A stretch of DNA of 64,000 nucleotides, from contig JALEGI010000020.1 in NCBI GenBank assembly GCA_022763045.1, positions 110,295 to 174,294 on the forward strand, written 5' to 3'. Below are positions 1 to 7,567 of this stretch, piece by piece. The DNA is from Simkaniaceae bacterium. Lineage in GTDB: Bacteria > Chlamydiota > Chlamydiia > Chlamydiales > JACRBE01. The notes under the pieces were generated by a model. That model was not told where the DNA came from, did no database searches, and saw only the letters and a list, made by a program, of their open reading frames with translations. Each line of letters begins with the position of its first letter. The first letter of the stretch is position 1. A program made the position numbers and the translations under genes.

Positions 1-461
1 TAACTCAAATTGCAGGGAAATTGAATCTAGAAATTACCCATTTGATCGGGCAAAATGACGACATCACTGCAATACAAGAATCCTACAGGGTTAAAAAGGT
101 TAAAGCGCATGTGAAAATCTTTGAACAAAACATGGATTTAGCATATAAATCATCCCACCTTGTTTTAGCAAGAGCAGGTGCTGGGACGATTTCAGAGCTG
201 ATTGCCTATGAAATGCCCGCTGTTTTGGTTCCCTACCCATACGCGAAGGGACACCAGAGCAAAAACGCCAAACTTTTAGAAGAAATTGGTGGAGCAATTG
301 TCATTGAAGAGGATAGACTCACAGATGAGAGCCTTCTAAAAGCAATTGAGGAGGTGATTGACAAGCGTCATCAAATGCGTGAGGCAATCAAAGACTACAA
401 AAAGAGTTGTGATGCTCCTGACATGGGAGCTTTAATTGAAACTGTTTTGGGAGAGACATGA
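1..461 (+). CDS. murG: MurG, C-terminal part (UDP-GlcNAc:lipid I GlcNAc transferase)
   Basis: Partial gene whose reading frame is open from the first bases of the window, so the 5' part lies outside. MurG adds GlcNAc to lipid I at the inner face of the cytoplasmic membrane to make lipid II. The visible 153 codons are the C-terminal GT-B domain: the motif AGAGTISELIAY followed by PAVLVPYPYAKGHQSKNA is the UDP-GlcNAc binding region typical of MurG. The stop codon overlaps the murC start by 4 nt (ATGA), so the two are translationally coupled. The murG-murC order is the usual dcw-cluster order and is also that of Chlamydia. Confidence 0.93.
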   Translation, partial: TQIAGKLNLEITHLIGQNDDITAIQESYRVKKVKAHVKIFEQNMDLAYKSSHLVLARAGAGTISELIAYEMPAVLVPYPYAKGHQSKNAKLLEEIGGAIVIEEDRLTDESLLKAIEEVIDKRHQMREAIKDYKKSCDAPDMGALIETVLGET

Positions 462-1798
462 GGCAAGCACACTACCACTTTATCGGAATCGGAGGAATTG
501 GGATGAGCGCTCTAGCGTTCATTTTACTCAGACGAGGCGAGAGGGTTTCTGGATCTGATCGCAAAGAGTCTGCGATGACCCAAAAGCTCTCCGAAATGGG
601 TGCAGAGATCTATCTTTCGCAAGATAGTGATCACATCAAACCCTCACAAATTGTGGTCTATTCAACAGCTATTAAAGAGGACAACCCCGAATATGCTCGA
701 GCCCGTGAACTCGGCTGTCTGATGTGGCACCGAAGTGACCTATTGCGCTGCCTCTCATTAGACTCGCGCGAGCTTGTTGTTGCAGGCGCCCATGGCAAAA
801 CAACGACCTCGGCGATCCTAGCCCACGTCCTCACAAGTGCTGGACTCGACCCCTCCTTTGCCCTTGGTGGCACCTCCGACTCACTTCCCACTCACGGCTA
901 TCTTGGAAAAGGGGAGCACTTTGTTATCGAAGGAGATGAATCAGACGGCTCATTTTTAAAAACGTCTCCCTTTGGAGCGATCTTGACAAACATCGATGCC
1001 GATCACCTCGACTTTTGGGGGACGCAAGATGCCCTCTATCACGCCTACGTCAACTTTTTGCTCAGCGTGAAAGACAAGCAGCTCCTTTTTTGGTGCGCAG
1101 ACGATCCCTTTTTGCGCGCGCTCAACTTGGAGGGAGTCGGCTTTGGGACCAGTGAGCACGCCTCGCTGCGTGCAAAAAACATTCGCGAGCTTCCTCAGGG
1201 CACGATCTTTGACATCTACTTTGAAGATGAAGCTTATCTAAACGTCACCCTTCCAGTTATTGGAAGGCACAACGTCTTGAACGCTCTTGGAGTCTTCGGT
1301 CTATCGCTCCGACTGGGAATCCACGAGGAGAAAATCCGCACTGCCCTCAAGCTTTTCAAAGGCGTCAAGCGCAGACTTGAGGTGAAAGGGGAGATCGATG
1401 GGGTGACGATCGTTGATGACTACGCCCACCACCCCTCTGAAATCGAAGCGACCCTTAATGCAATTCAGCCAATGGCTAAAAACCGCAACCTCCACGTTGT
1501 CTTTCAGCCCCACCGTTTCTCACGCATTCTCACGTTGAAAGAGGCCTTCACAAGCGCCTTCCGTAAAGCAGACAACCTCATTGTGACCGACATCTTTGGC
1601 GCAGGGGAGTCGCCCATCGAGGGGCTCAGCGCCTCTGCCCTTTGCCAGGAGATCGAAAGGCTCGATGGACAGACCGTCAGCTACGTCAAACGTGACGAGG
1701 TTAAAGCGCATTTAAAAACTAAGATCAAGCCGCAGGACATCGTCTTGACGCTAGGTGCCGGAGATATCACCAATGTGGCGAGCGATATGGCTCACTAG
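458..1798 (+). CDS. murC: MurC, UDP-N-acetylmuramate--L-alanine ligase
   Basis: Cytoplasmic Mur ligase that adds L-Ala to UDP-MurNAc. The 446 residues cover the three Mur ligase domains: N-terminal Rossmann motif GIGGIGMSALA (about residue 11), ATP loop GAHGKTTTSAIL (about 110), and C-terminal motif DDYAHHPSEIEATL (about 321). The length is that of a free-standing MurC. In Chlamydiaceae, MurC is fused to D-Ala-D-Ala ligase; here the frame stops after the MurC domain and no ddl follows. The start overlaps murG (ATGA) and the end overlaps the next gene, which suggests one transcript. Confidence 0.96.
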   Translation: MRQAHYHFIGIGGIGMSALAFILLRRGERVSGSDRKESAMTQKLSEMGAEIYLSQDSDHIKPSQIVVYSTAIKEDNPEYARARELGCLMWHRSDLLRCLSLDSRELVVAGAHGKTTTSAILAHVLTSAGLDPSFALGGTSDSLPTHGYLGKGEHFVIEGDESDGSFLKTSPFGAILTNIDADHLDFWGTQDALYHAYVNFLLSVKDKQLLFWCADDPFLRALNLEGVGFGTSEHASLRAKNIRELPQGTIFDIYFEDEAYLNVTLPVIGRHNVLNALGVFGLSLRLGIHEEKIRTALKLFKGVKRRLEVKGEIDGVTIVDDYAHHPSEIEATLNAIQPMAKNRNLHVVFQPHRFSRILTLKEAFTSAFRKADNLIVTDIFGAGESPIEGLSASALCQEIERLDGQTVSYVKRDEVKAHLKTKIKPQDIVLTLGAGDITNVASDMAH

Positions 1799-2516
1799 CC
1801 TGCTACTAGTCTCCTGCCGGAGCCAAAAGCCCGAGGAGCCAATCACCAAGTTTGCCCAAACAGGGCCCGACAGGCGTCCGCTTAGCTCCCTATTTCTCGA
1901 GGAAATTCTCGGTCTCTCGATTGATTGCCCCGCCACCACCTATGACACAGCTGAAGGAGAGAAAAAGCTCCTTGCCCAGCCCTTCATCAAGTGGGCGCAG
2001 TGCAGTCTGCTTGATGGAGGCACCTTCGTTGTTGACTACACCGTTCGCGCGCCAATCGCCTGGCTTGCCGACTTTGACAATATTGCCTTTGACGTTGAAG
2101 GACACCTCTTTCCCATAACGCCCTACCTCACCCCCAAAAAACTCCCAGCGCTCTATCTTGGCATCGACGCGATCGACTTCGCCGCACCCCTCTCCGGTCC
2201 CCGCGTCAATCTCGGACGCGCCGTCCTCGATTTCCTCGCTGGACCTGCCTTCACCCACCTCGACATCGACACCGTCGATGTCTCAAGCGCCCTCGCCCCC
2301 AGCCTCGGCCGCCGTGAAATTGTCGTCATCCTCAAACACCGTGCCGCCCGCCACTTCTTGCGCCTCACTCCCGACCGCTACAAGCGTCAGCTCGAGAATT
2401 ACCTCAACCTCTCCCTTGGTGCAGGTCCACCCTACAAAGAGCTGTTGCAAAGCGATAAAGTGATCGATCTTCGGCTTGAGGGACTGGGGTTTGTTCAAGA
2501 CATATCCATTAACTAG
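1773..2516 (+). CDS. FtsQ/DivIB-like cell division protein (tentative)
   Basis: Of about 247 residues. I chose the ATG at 1773 because GGAG lies 9 nt upstream; a GTG at 1755 is the alternative. The gene overlaps the 3' end of murC. The N terminus has a hydrophobic stretch WLTSLLLVSC that could be either a membrane anchor or a lipobox. The part around RAPIAWLADFDNIAFDVEG, followed by LPALYLG, resembles the FtsQ beta domain pattern (P..W.......D..G...... LP.L.G), and its place after murC is that of ftsQ in dcw clusters. FtsQ links early and late divisome proteins in the envelope. The call rests on position plus weak similarity. Chlamydia has an uncharacterised gene in the equivalent place. Confidence 0.55.
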   Translation: MWRAIWLTSLLLVSCRSQKPEEPITKFAQTGPDRRPLSSLFLEEILGLSIDCPATTYDTAEGEKKLLAQPFIKWAQCSLLDGGTFVVDYTVRAPIAWLADFDNIAFDVEGHLFPITPYLTPKKLPALYLGIDAIDFAAPLSGPRVNLGRAVLDFLAGPAFTHLDIDTVDVSSALAPSLGRREIVVILKHRAARHFLRLTPDRYKRQLENYLNLSLGAGPPYKELLQSDKVIDLRLEGLGFVQDISIN

Positions 2517-2550
2517 CAAGAGTGTTTTGCAATGATTCAACACACTCTTG
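2517..2550. repeat. Inverted repeat directly after the ftsQ-like gene
   Basis: CAAGAGTGTTTTG pairs with CAACACACTCTTG with one mismatch, separated by an 8-nt loop, starting right after the stop codon. It is placed like a terminator but has no T-run behind it. Confidence 0.5.
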
Positions 2551-2552
2551 CG

Positions 2553-2719
2553 GCCGCATCATGGCACCCCATCTTCACGCTAACTCTCCTTGTGCAGGGC
2601 TAGGCCCTATCGACTTCGTCGAGTGTAACGCAAATCTGGGGCCCCCTGAGCGCGTGGGCGGCGCTCTTCAACCTGATTGGAAAATCAGAGTTTCATATCT
2701 TGTAAAACTGCTTTACAAG
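2553..2719. repeat. Composite intergenic repeat, copy A (degenerate)
   Basis: Contains the family core ATCTTCACGCTAA (about 2571-2583) and GCAAATCTGGGG, flanked by imperfect outer arms, and ends with a degenerate form of the CTTGTAAAGC/GCTTTACAAG palindrome at 2699-2719. Its inner stem differs from the other copies. See copies at 9088, 34666, 46051 and 46373. Together with 2517-2550 this fills the gap between the ftsQ-like gene and the next gene. Confidence 0.7.
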
Positions 2720-2747
2720 CCAATTTTTCTTTTCACCACCCGCGATT

Positions 2748-3194
2748 TTAAAGAGTGCTTTGGAATTTAATCACAATAGCAATGGCGACAAGGAGCATTA
2801 GAATCAGTCCTATTGTCAAGCGGGCGAATTTAATAAGATGGGTAGATGTTCTAGATGATAACCATTGATTCAAGAAGTGTAGCCATTTTGGAAAAATAAA
2901 GTACTGAGTAAATAGCCAAGCAGTGAGCCAAAGCCCTAAAAATCCACAAAGTATTGTTACGCTAACTGCTGAATAGATGAAGTCAAATGAAAACAACAAA
3001 AACCAAAGGGCTTGGATAGTCATAAAGAATGGGAATACAACTACCTTTGATATTTTTACTTCTTGAATCTCGCCATTGGAATTTCTGAGAAAAGATGACG
3101 AGGAAATGACTCTTTTTAAGGTCCTGGCCATTAGCTCAAAAAAACCGATGAAGATCAAAATTTTCAGGATATCAATAGCGTAGTTCTTTATCAT
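2748..3194 (-). CDS. Hypothetical integral membrane protein
   Basis: 148 residues, not recognised. There are about four hydrophobic segments: residues 6-22 (IDILKILIFIGFFELMA), about 52-70 (VFPFFMTIQALWFLLFSF), about 75-95, and a C-terminal one with ILMLLVAIAIVIKF. A polar segment after residue 28 (SSSSFLRNSNGEIQEVK) separates the first two. It lies opposite in strand to both neighbours. The upstream region is AT-rich with TATACTATACTAATATA-like sequence that may hold its promoter. Probably an inner membrane protein of unknown role. Confidence 0.6.
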   Translation of the reverse strand: MIKNYAIDILKILIFIGFFELMARTLKRVISSSSFLRNSNGEIQEVKISKVVVFPFFMTIQALWFLLFSFDFIYSAVSVTILCGFLGLWLTAWLFTQYFIFPKWLHFLNQWLSSRTSTHLIKFARLTIGLILMLLVAIAIVIKFQSTL

Positions 3195-3421
3195 TATTTT
3201 TCTCTTATGCTTATACTATACTAATATAAAATCCTTTTTGTGGGTTGGCTTTTTTCTTTTCCCCCTTTAGAAAAATACGAGTAAACTTACTACACTGGAT
3301 GAATGCTTCGTTTTATTCCACTCCATGTAGTATTGATAAGAATCCTTACACTATGCTAACCTTTTGGCGAACGACACTTCGTTCAATCACCGAAACAAAC
3401 TTAAGGGAATTTTAGAGGAAA
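3195..3421. other. Intergenic region between divergent genes
   Basis: AT-rich, separates the membrane protein gene (minus) from khpA (plus). Presumably holds both promoters. Apart from AT-rich TATA-like stretches near 3217-3232 I see no definite site. Confidence 0.4.
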
Positions 3422-3655
3422 ATGGAAGAATTTATCGCCTACTTAGTGAAAAATCTCGTAGACAACCCAGACGAAGTGGGTGTTGAAGTTGTCGAGGGCA
3501 ACGCCAGCACCATCGTAGAAGTCAAGGTCTGCCCAGATGACGTCGCAAAAGTCGTCGGTCGCCAAGGGCGCACTATCAAAGCATTGCGCACAATCGCAAT
3601 GACAATCGGCGCTCGCATGGGCCGCCGCGTTAAGCTCGAAATCATGGATTCGTAA
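3422..3655 (+). CDS. khpA: KH-domain RNA-binding protein KhpA
   Basis: 77 residues made of a single KH domain; the nucleic-acid-binding GxxG loop is GRQG in VVGRQGRTIKALRTIAM. The small KhpA/YlqC proteins bind RNA, often as partners of KhpB/Jag, and affect cell elongation and division in other bacteria. SD-like GAGG lies just before the ATG (AGAGGAAAATG). The next gene follows after 9 nt, so a khpA-STAS operon is likely. Confidence 0.88.
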   Translation: MEEFIAYLVKNLVDNPDEVGVEVVEGNASTIVEVKVCPDDVAKVVGRQGRTIKALRTIAMTIGARMGRRVKLEIMDS

Positions 3656-3664
3656 GGATATACT

Positions 3665-4009
3665 ATGGCTGTAGGACTACAAATCGAGGTCTCCCAAAAA
3701 GAGGGAAAAACCATCGTCTCACTGCAAGGTCGCATTGATGCTACCAGTACACCCCAGCTCGAAGATAAGCTCGCAGAGATTATCTCAGCAGGTGGCAAGC
3801 ACATAATTATCGATTTTGCTAAAGTGGAGTATTTAAGCAGCGCTGGCATGCGTCTTATGCTTTCAAACACGAAAAAGTTGAAGTCTGAGGCGGGAAATCT
3901 CGTCTTCTGCGCAATCAACGAAGACGTGATGGAAATCATCAAGATGGCCGGCTTTGAAAAAATCCTATCCATTTATGGATCGGAAGACGAGGCCCTTAAA
4001 GCCTCATAA
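3665..4009 (+). CDS. STAS-domain anti-sigma factor antagonist (RsbV/SpoIIAA type)
   Basis: 114 residues forming one STAS domain. The phosphoacceptor motif is YLSSAGMRLM (Ser around residue 59), the hallmark of RsbV/SpoIIAA antagonists controlled by serine phosphorylation by a switch kinase. In Chlamydia an rsbV gene sits at the same place, just before miaA, and belongs to the RsbW/RsbU partner-switching pathway; that kinase and phosphatase are not in this window. Cytoplasmic. The coding region ends just before the miaA start. Confidence 0.88.
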   Translation: MAVGLQIEVSQKEGKTIVSLQGRIDATSTPQLEDKLAEIISAGGKHIIIDFAKVEYLSSAGMRLMLSNTKKLKSEAGNLVFCAINEDVMEIIKMAGFEKILSIYGSEDEALKAS

Positions 4010-4019
4010 GAGAGAGAAT

Positions 4020-5009
4020 TTGGAAGGCCACACACCACTACCTCAGCGCTCTGCTGTCGAAGAAAAGACGCGGAAGAAAAAGGTTATTGTTATCGCCGGA
4101 CCAACTGCGTCGAGTAAAACCGACCTCTCTCTTTCCATCTCTCGCGCCCTTGACGGCGAGGTCATTTCGGCCGATTCCATGCAGGTCTATCGCCACATGG
4201 ATATCGGCACGGCTAAGGTCTCCCAAAAAGAGCGCGAGGAAATTCCCCACCACATGATCGACATTCGCGACATCAACGAGCCCTACAATGTGGCGATGTA
4301 CTGCGAAGATGCTCAGATCGCCTACCGCGAAATTCTCGTGAAGCAGCGTGCTCCCCTTGTTGTCGGCGGCGTGGGCTTTTACATTCACTCTCTCATGTAC
4401 GGTCCCCCAAAGGGCCCCCCATCTGTTCCAGAAATTCGCCAGCGGCTTGAGGAGGATCTCAATAAATTTGGCGCTGAGCTGATGTATGAAAAGTTGCGTA
4501 AGCTCGATCCCGAGTATGCTGAGACAATTACTCTGCAGGATAGGCACAAAATCGTGCGCGGACTCGAGATTATGACGATCACCCACACAAAGGTGAGCGA
4601 TATTCCAAAACCCAGCGCTGCCGACTCACCTGAGGATATCGATTTTAGATGCTGGTTTATCTACTACCCAAAAGAGATTCTATACAAGCGCATCGAGGAT
4701 CGTTGTGAGCAGATGGTCAAAGAGGGGCTTATCGAAGAGGTGCAAAGGCTCCTTGAGATGGGGCTTGAGAAAAACCGCACTGCGGCAAATGCGATCGGCT
4801 ACCGCCAGTGTATTGAGTTTCTTCAGTCAGCTCAGTCGGAGTCCGACTATGAGCACTTCATGAACGAATTCAAAAAGGCCTCGCGTCAGTATGCAAAGCG
4901 CCAATTCACCTGGTTTCGCAAGGAAAAAGACTTTAGGTGGCTCGATTTGAGCCAGTGCTCAAGCGATTTTGCAGCCGAGGTGATTATTCAAGACTACGAG
5001 GTTGGTTAG
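4020..5009 (+). CDS. miaA: MiaA, tRNA dimethylallyltransferase
   Basis: Transfers the dimethylallyl group of DMAPP to N6 of A37 in tRNAs that read UNN codons. Recognised by the P-loop GPTASSKTDLSL, SADSMQVYRHMDIGTAK, and the C-terminal RQFTWFRKE. I favour the TTG at 4020 as start (preceded by AGAGAGAA); an in-frame ATG at 3954 would overlap the STAS gene by 56 nt. With the TTG start the protein has about 329 residues, close to the family norm. It shares one base with the next start (GTG at 5009). Confidence 0.93.
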   Translation: MEGHTPLPQRSAVEEKTRKKKVIVIAGPTASSKTDLSLSISRALDGEVISADSMQVYRHMDIGTAKVSQKEREEIPHHMIDIRDINEPYNVAMYCEDAQIAYREILVKQRAPLVVGGVGFYIHSLMYGPPKGPPSVPEIRQRLEEDLNKFGAELMYEKLRKLDPEYAETITLQDRHKIVRGLEIMTITHTKVSDIPKPSAADSPEDIDFRCWFIYYPKEILYKRIEDRCEQMVKEGLIEEVQRLLEMGLEKNRTAANAIGYRQCIEFLQSAQSESDYEHFMNEFKKASRQYAKRQFTWFRKEKDFRWLDLSQCSSDFAAEVIIQDYEVG

Positions 5010-5545
5010 TGAGAAAAAAAATTGGCCTATTGGGGGGCTCTTTTGATCCCATTCACATCGGGCATCTCCACCTAGCTCTAACGGCTCAGGAGCATGCGGG
5101 CCTTGATGAGGTTCTCTTTTGCCCAGCTGCGACCTCGCCCTATCGCGTTGATAATCCCTCTCGCGCAATCATCGACCATCGCTTGGCTATGGTGAGACTA
5201 GCCCTTGAGGATTTTCCGACATTTTCTCTATGTGATTTGGAGGCAAAACGTGGCGGGATCTCATACACGATTGACACTTTAAAAGAGCTTGGTGATTCAA
5301 ATGATTACTTTCTTGTGATGGGAAGTGATGTCAGGAAGGGACTTTTGGGATGGAAAGAGAGTAAAAAAATTCTTGAATTGGCACCTCCAATTGTCATTTC
5401 GCGAAATGGAGATGAGGGAATTAAGACTCCAAAGCTCGAAGTGTCAAGTACTTGGGTGCGAGAAAGGCTTTCAAAGAGCTTAAGTTGCGCGCACCTTCTC
5501 CCTGCAAAAGTTCTGGACTACATTGGGCAAAATCGTCTATATTAG
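5009..5545 (+). CDS. nadD: NadD-type nicotinate-nucleotide adenylyltransferase
   Basis: 178 residues from a GTG at 5009 that overlaps the miaA stop by one base. The nucleotidyltransferase signature GGSFDPIHIGHLHLA (residues 8-22) and the C-terminal EVSSTWVRERL motif (family (I/V)SSTxIR) identify the NadD/NadM-like fold. NadD joins ATP and nicotinate mononucleotide on the way to NAD. Chlamydiae generally depend on host NAD precursors, so the exact substrate in this lineage is an inference. Cytoplasmic, in the miaA-nadD-rsfS run. Confidence 0.86.
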   Translation: MRKKIGLLGGSFDPIHIGHLHLALTAQEHAGLDEVLFCPAATSPYRVDNPSRAIIDHRLAMVRLALEDFPTFSLCDLEAKRGGISYTIDTLKELGDSNDYFLVMGSDVRKGLLGWKESKKILELAPPIVISRNGDEGIKTPKLEVSSTWVRERLSKSLSCAHLLPAKVLDYIGQNRLY

Positions 5546-5554
5546 CCCCGATTT

Positions 5555-5917
5555 ATGGAAGACAAAGAACTCTTATCAACGATTGCTCAAATTATTTATG
5601 ACAAGAAGGGATCCAATATTCTGGCTCTCGACTTATCACAGGTAGAAAATGGGCCCGACTACCTTCTCATTGGAGAGGGGAACATCGATCGCCACGTCGT
5701 TGCGATTGCTAGCACAATCCAGTCTACCCTCAAAGATGAGGGGATTAAGCCGATTCGCACCGAGGGGATGCAGTCGGGAGATTGGGTGGTTTTAGACTAC
5801 GGCTCAATTGCGGTCCACCTTTTCATGCCTGAAATGCGCGAACGTTATCGTCTAGAAGCGCTCTGGAATGAGTGCAAACCCGTTGAACTTGGAATTGAGG
5901 TAGTGGAGAGCTTATGA
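5555..5917 (+). CDS. rsfS: RsfS, ribosomal silencing factor
   Basis: 120 residues of the Iojap/YbeB family. It binds ribosomal protein L14 (uL14) and blocks subunit joining when nutrients are scarce. The conserved core is visible: DYLLIGEGNIDRHVVAIA, then SGDWVVLDYGSIAVHLF and MRERYRLEALW. It lies directly after nadD, the classic nadD-rsfS pairing, and overlaps the fabF start by 4 nt. Confidence 0.95.
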   Translation: MEDKELLSTIAQIIYDKKGSNILALDLSQVENGPDYLLIGEGNIDRHVVAIASTIQSTLKDEGIKPIRTEGMQSGDWVVLDYGSIAVHLFMPEMRERYRLEALWNECKPVELGIEVVESL

Positions 5918-7161
5918 AAAAGCGAGTTGTCGTCACCGGAATGGGGTTAGTTTCCTGTTTTGGATCAGAGGTTAAAAACTTTTATGACGCCCTTCTCGCT
6001 GGCAAAAGTGGGATCGAAGAGATCTCGGCTTTTGATGCAAGTGAGCTACCCACACGCATTGCCGGTCAGGTCCGTGATTTCGATATCGGGGGCTACCTCG
6101 ACCGCAAGCAGGCGCGCCGCGTCGATCCTTTCATTCGCTACGCCGTTTATGCTGGAAAGCGCGCTGTTGAAATGGCAAAGCTCGATCTCGATACTGTTGA
6201 TAAAACCCGCTGCGGGATTTTAGTGAGTACGGGAATGGGTGGCATGAAGACCTTCTTTGAAGGGTCGCAAACACTCATTGAAAAGGGCTACAAGCGCATC
6301 AGTCCTTTTTTCATTCCCCACATTATCTCGAATATGGGTGGCGGAATCTTAGCCATTGATCTCGGTTTTGAGGGGCCCAACTACTCTCTTTCGACAGCTT
6401 GTGCGACATCCAACTACTCATTTATCAACGCAGCCAATCACATTCGCAATGGCGATGCCGACTTAATGGTTTGTGGTGGAGTGGAAGCTCCCATCGGCCC
6501 CATTGCCGTTGCTGGTTTTATCGCTTGTAAAGCGCTCTCAACACGCAATGAAGATCCACATGGCGCATCGCGCCCATGGGACAAGGGGCGTGACGGTTTT
6601 GTCATCGGAGAGGGTGCTGGAGTTCTCTGTCTTGAGTCGCTCGATCATGCGCTTGCGCGTGGGGCGCCAATTCTTTGCGAATACCTTGGTGGCGCCATTA
6701 ACTGCGATGCCAACCACATCACAGACCCCAAACCAGACGGTTCAGGTGTTGCCTCTTGTATGGAACTTGCCATTAAAAATGCGGGCATTGAGCGAGAGCA
6801 AATTAACTACGTGAACGCACATGCAACTGCTACACAAGTGGGAGATCTGTGTGAAATTCGTGCAGTGAAAAGCTTTTTTGGAGATCATGCCAAAAACATC
6901 AAAATGAATGGCACAAAGTCAATGATCGGCCACTGCCTTGGAGCTGCAGCCGGTCTTGAGGCAATTGCAACCATTTCTGCTATCCAAACGGGGAAAGTGC
7001 ACCCGACTCTCAATCTCGAGAATCCCGAAGAGGAGACAGCGGGCATTGATCTTTGCCAAGGTGAAGCGCAAGATCTCCAAGTCAACGTTGCCGCCTCAAA
7101 CTCATTTGGATTTGGTGGACACAACTCTACAGTACTCTTTGGCCCCTATGCGAACAGTTAA
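5914..7161 (+). CDS. fabF: FabF, beta-ketoacyl-ACP synthase II (plant KAS I-like)
   Basis: 415 residues. Elongates acyl-ACP with malonyl-ACP in type II fatty acid synthesis. Catalytic triad: Cys in LSTACATSNYSFINA, His in VNAHATATQVGDL, His in KSMIGHCLGAAAGLEA; the Gly-rich NSFGFGGHNS is near the C terminus. Segments such as ACATSNY, ASRPWDKGRDGFV and EYLGGAINCDANHITDP look, from memory, very like plastid KAS I of plants. The start overlaps rsfS (ATGA) and the end overlaps the Nudix gene by 14 nt, so coupled translation is likely. Confidence 0.95.
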   Translation: MKKRVVVTGMGLVSCFGSEVKNFYDALLAGKSGIEEISAFDASELPTRIAGQVRDFDIGGYLDRKQARRVDPFIRYAVYAGKRAVEMAKLDLDTVDKTRCGILVSTGMGGMKTFFEGSQTLIEKGYKRISPFFIPHIISNMGGGILAIDLGFEGPNYSLSTACATSNYSFINAANHIRNGDADLMVCGGVEAPIGPIAVAGFIACKALSTRNEDPHGASRPWDKGRDGFVIGEGAGVLCLESLDHALARGAPILCEYLGGAINCDANHITDPKPDGSGVASCMELAIKNAGIEREQINYVNAHATATQVGDLCEIRAVKSFFGDHAKNIKMNGTKSMIGHCLGAAAGLEAIATISAIQTGKVHPTLNLENPEEETAGIDLCQGEAQDLQVNVAASNSFGFGGHNSTVLFGPYANS

Positions 7162-7567
7162 CGACACCTCTTACGGCATCGTTCCGATGATGAAAAAAGA
7201 GGGGGTATGGCGCGTTTTTTTAATTCAGCACCGTCATGCGCTGCACTGGGCGCTGCCCAAAGGGCACCCCGAAAAGGGGGAGACCGACATGCAGGCAGCA
7301 GAGCGGGAACTCGAGGAGGAGGCGGGGCTCAAAGTGCTTGAGTGGCTTCCCATTGACTCCATATCAGAAACCTATCAGTTTCATCATCGTGGCAATCGCG
7401 TTAACAAAACTGTGACCTATTTTCCCGCCCTTGTAAATGAAGAGTTTTGGCTCGATCAAGAGGAAATCCAAGATGGTGGGTGGTTTACCCTTGATGCCGC
7501 AATCGAGCGCGCCTCATTTCCACAGGCGCGCGAAATCATCAAAGAGGTCTTCAAACGGGTAAGCTAG
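7148..7567 (+). CDS. Nudix hydrolase
   Basis: 139 residues starting at the ATG at 7148 inside the fabF end. The complete Nudix box is seen: GHPEKGETDMQAAEREL followed by EEEAGL, fitting GX5EX7REUXEEXGU, so the Mg-binding glutamates are intact. Such small stand-alone enzymes cleave diphosphates like diadenosine polyphosphates or damaged dNTPs; the motif does not fix the substrate. Chlamydia has a Nudix gene directly after fabF as well. The 3' end overlaps the convergent next gene by 17 nt. Confidence 0.92.
   Translation: MRTVNDTSYGIVPMMKKEGVWRVFLIQHRHALHWALPKGHPEKGETDMQAAERELEEEAGLKVLEWLPIDSISETYQFHHRGNRVNKTVTYFPALVNEEFWLDQEEIQDGGWFTLDAAIERASFPQAREIIKEVFKRVS

Noticed and set aside
2158..2463. 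Ser/Pro-rich open frame inside the ftsQ-like gene
   Set aside because: Low-complexity shadow in another frame; the ftsQ-like frame is contiguous and overlaps murC properly.
3954..4019. ATG at 3954 as the miaA start
   Set aside because: It would overlap the STAS gene by 56 nt and add a non-conserved N terminus; TTG at 4020 gives family length.
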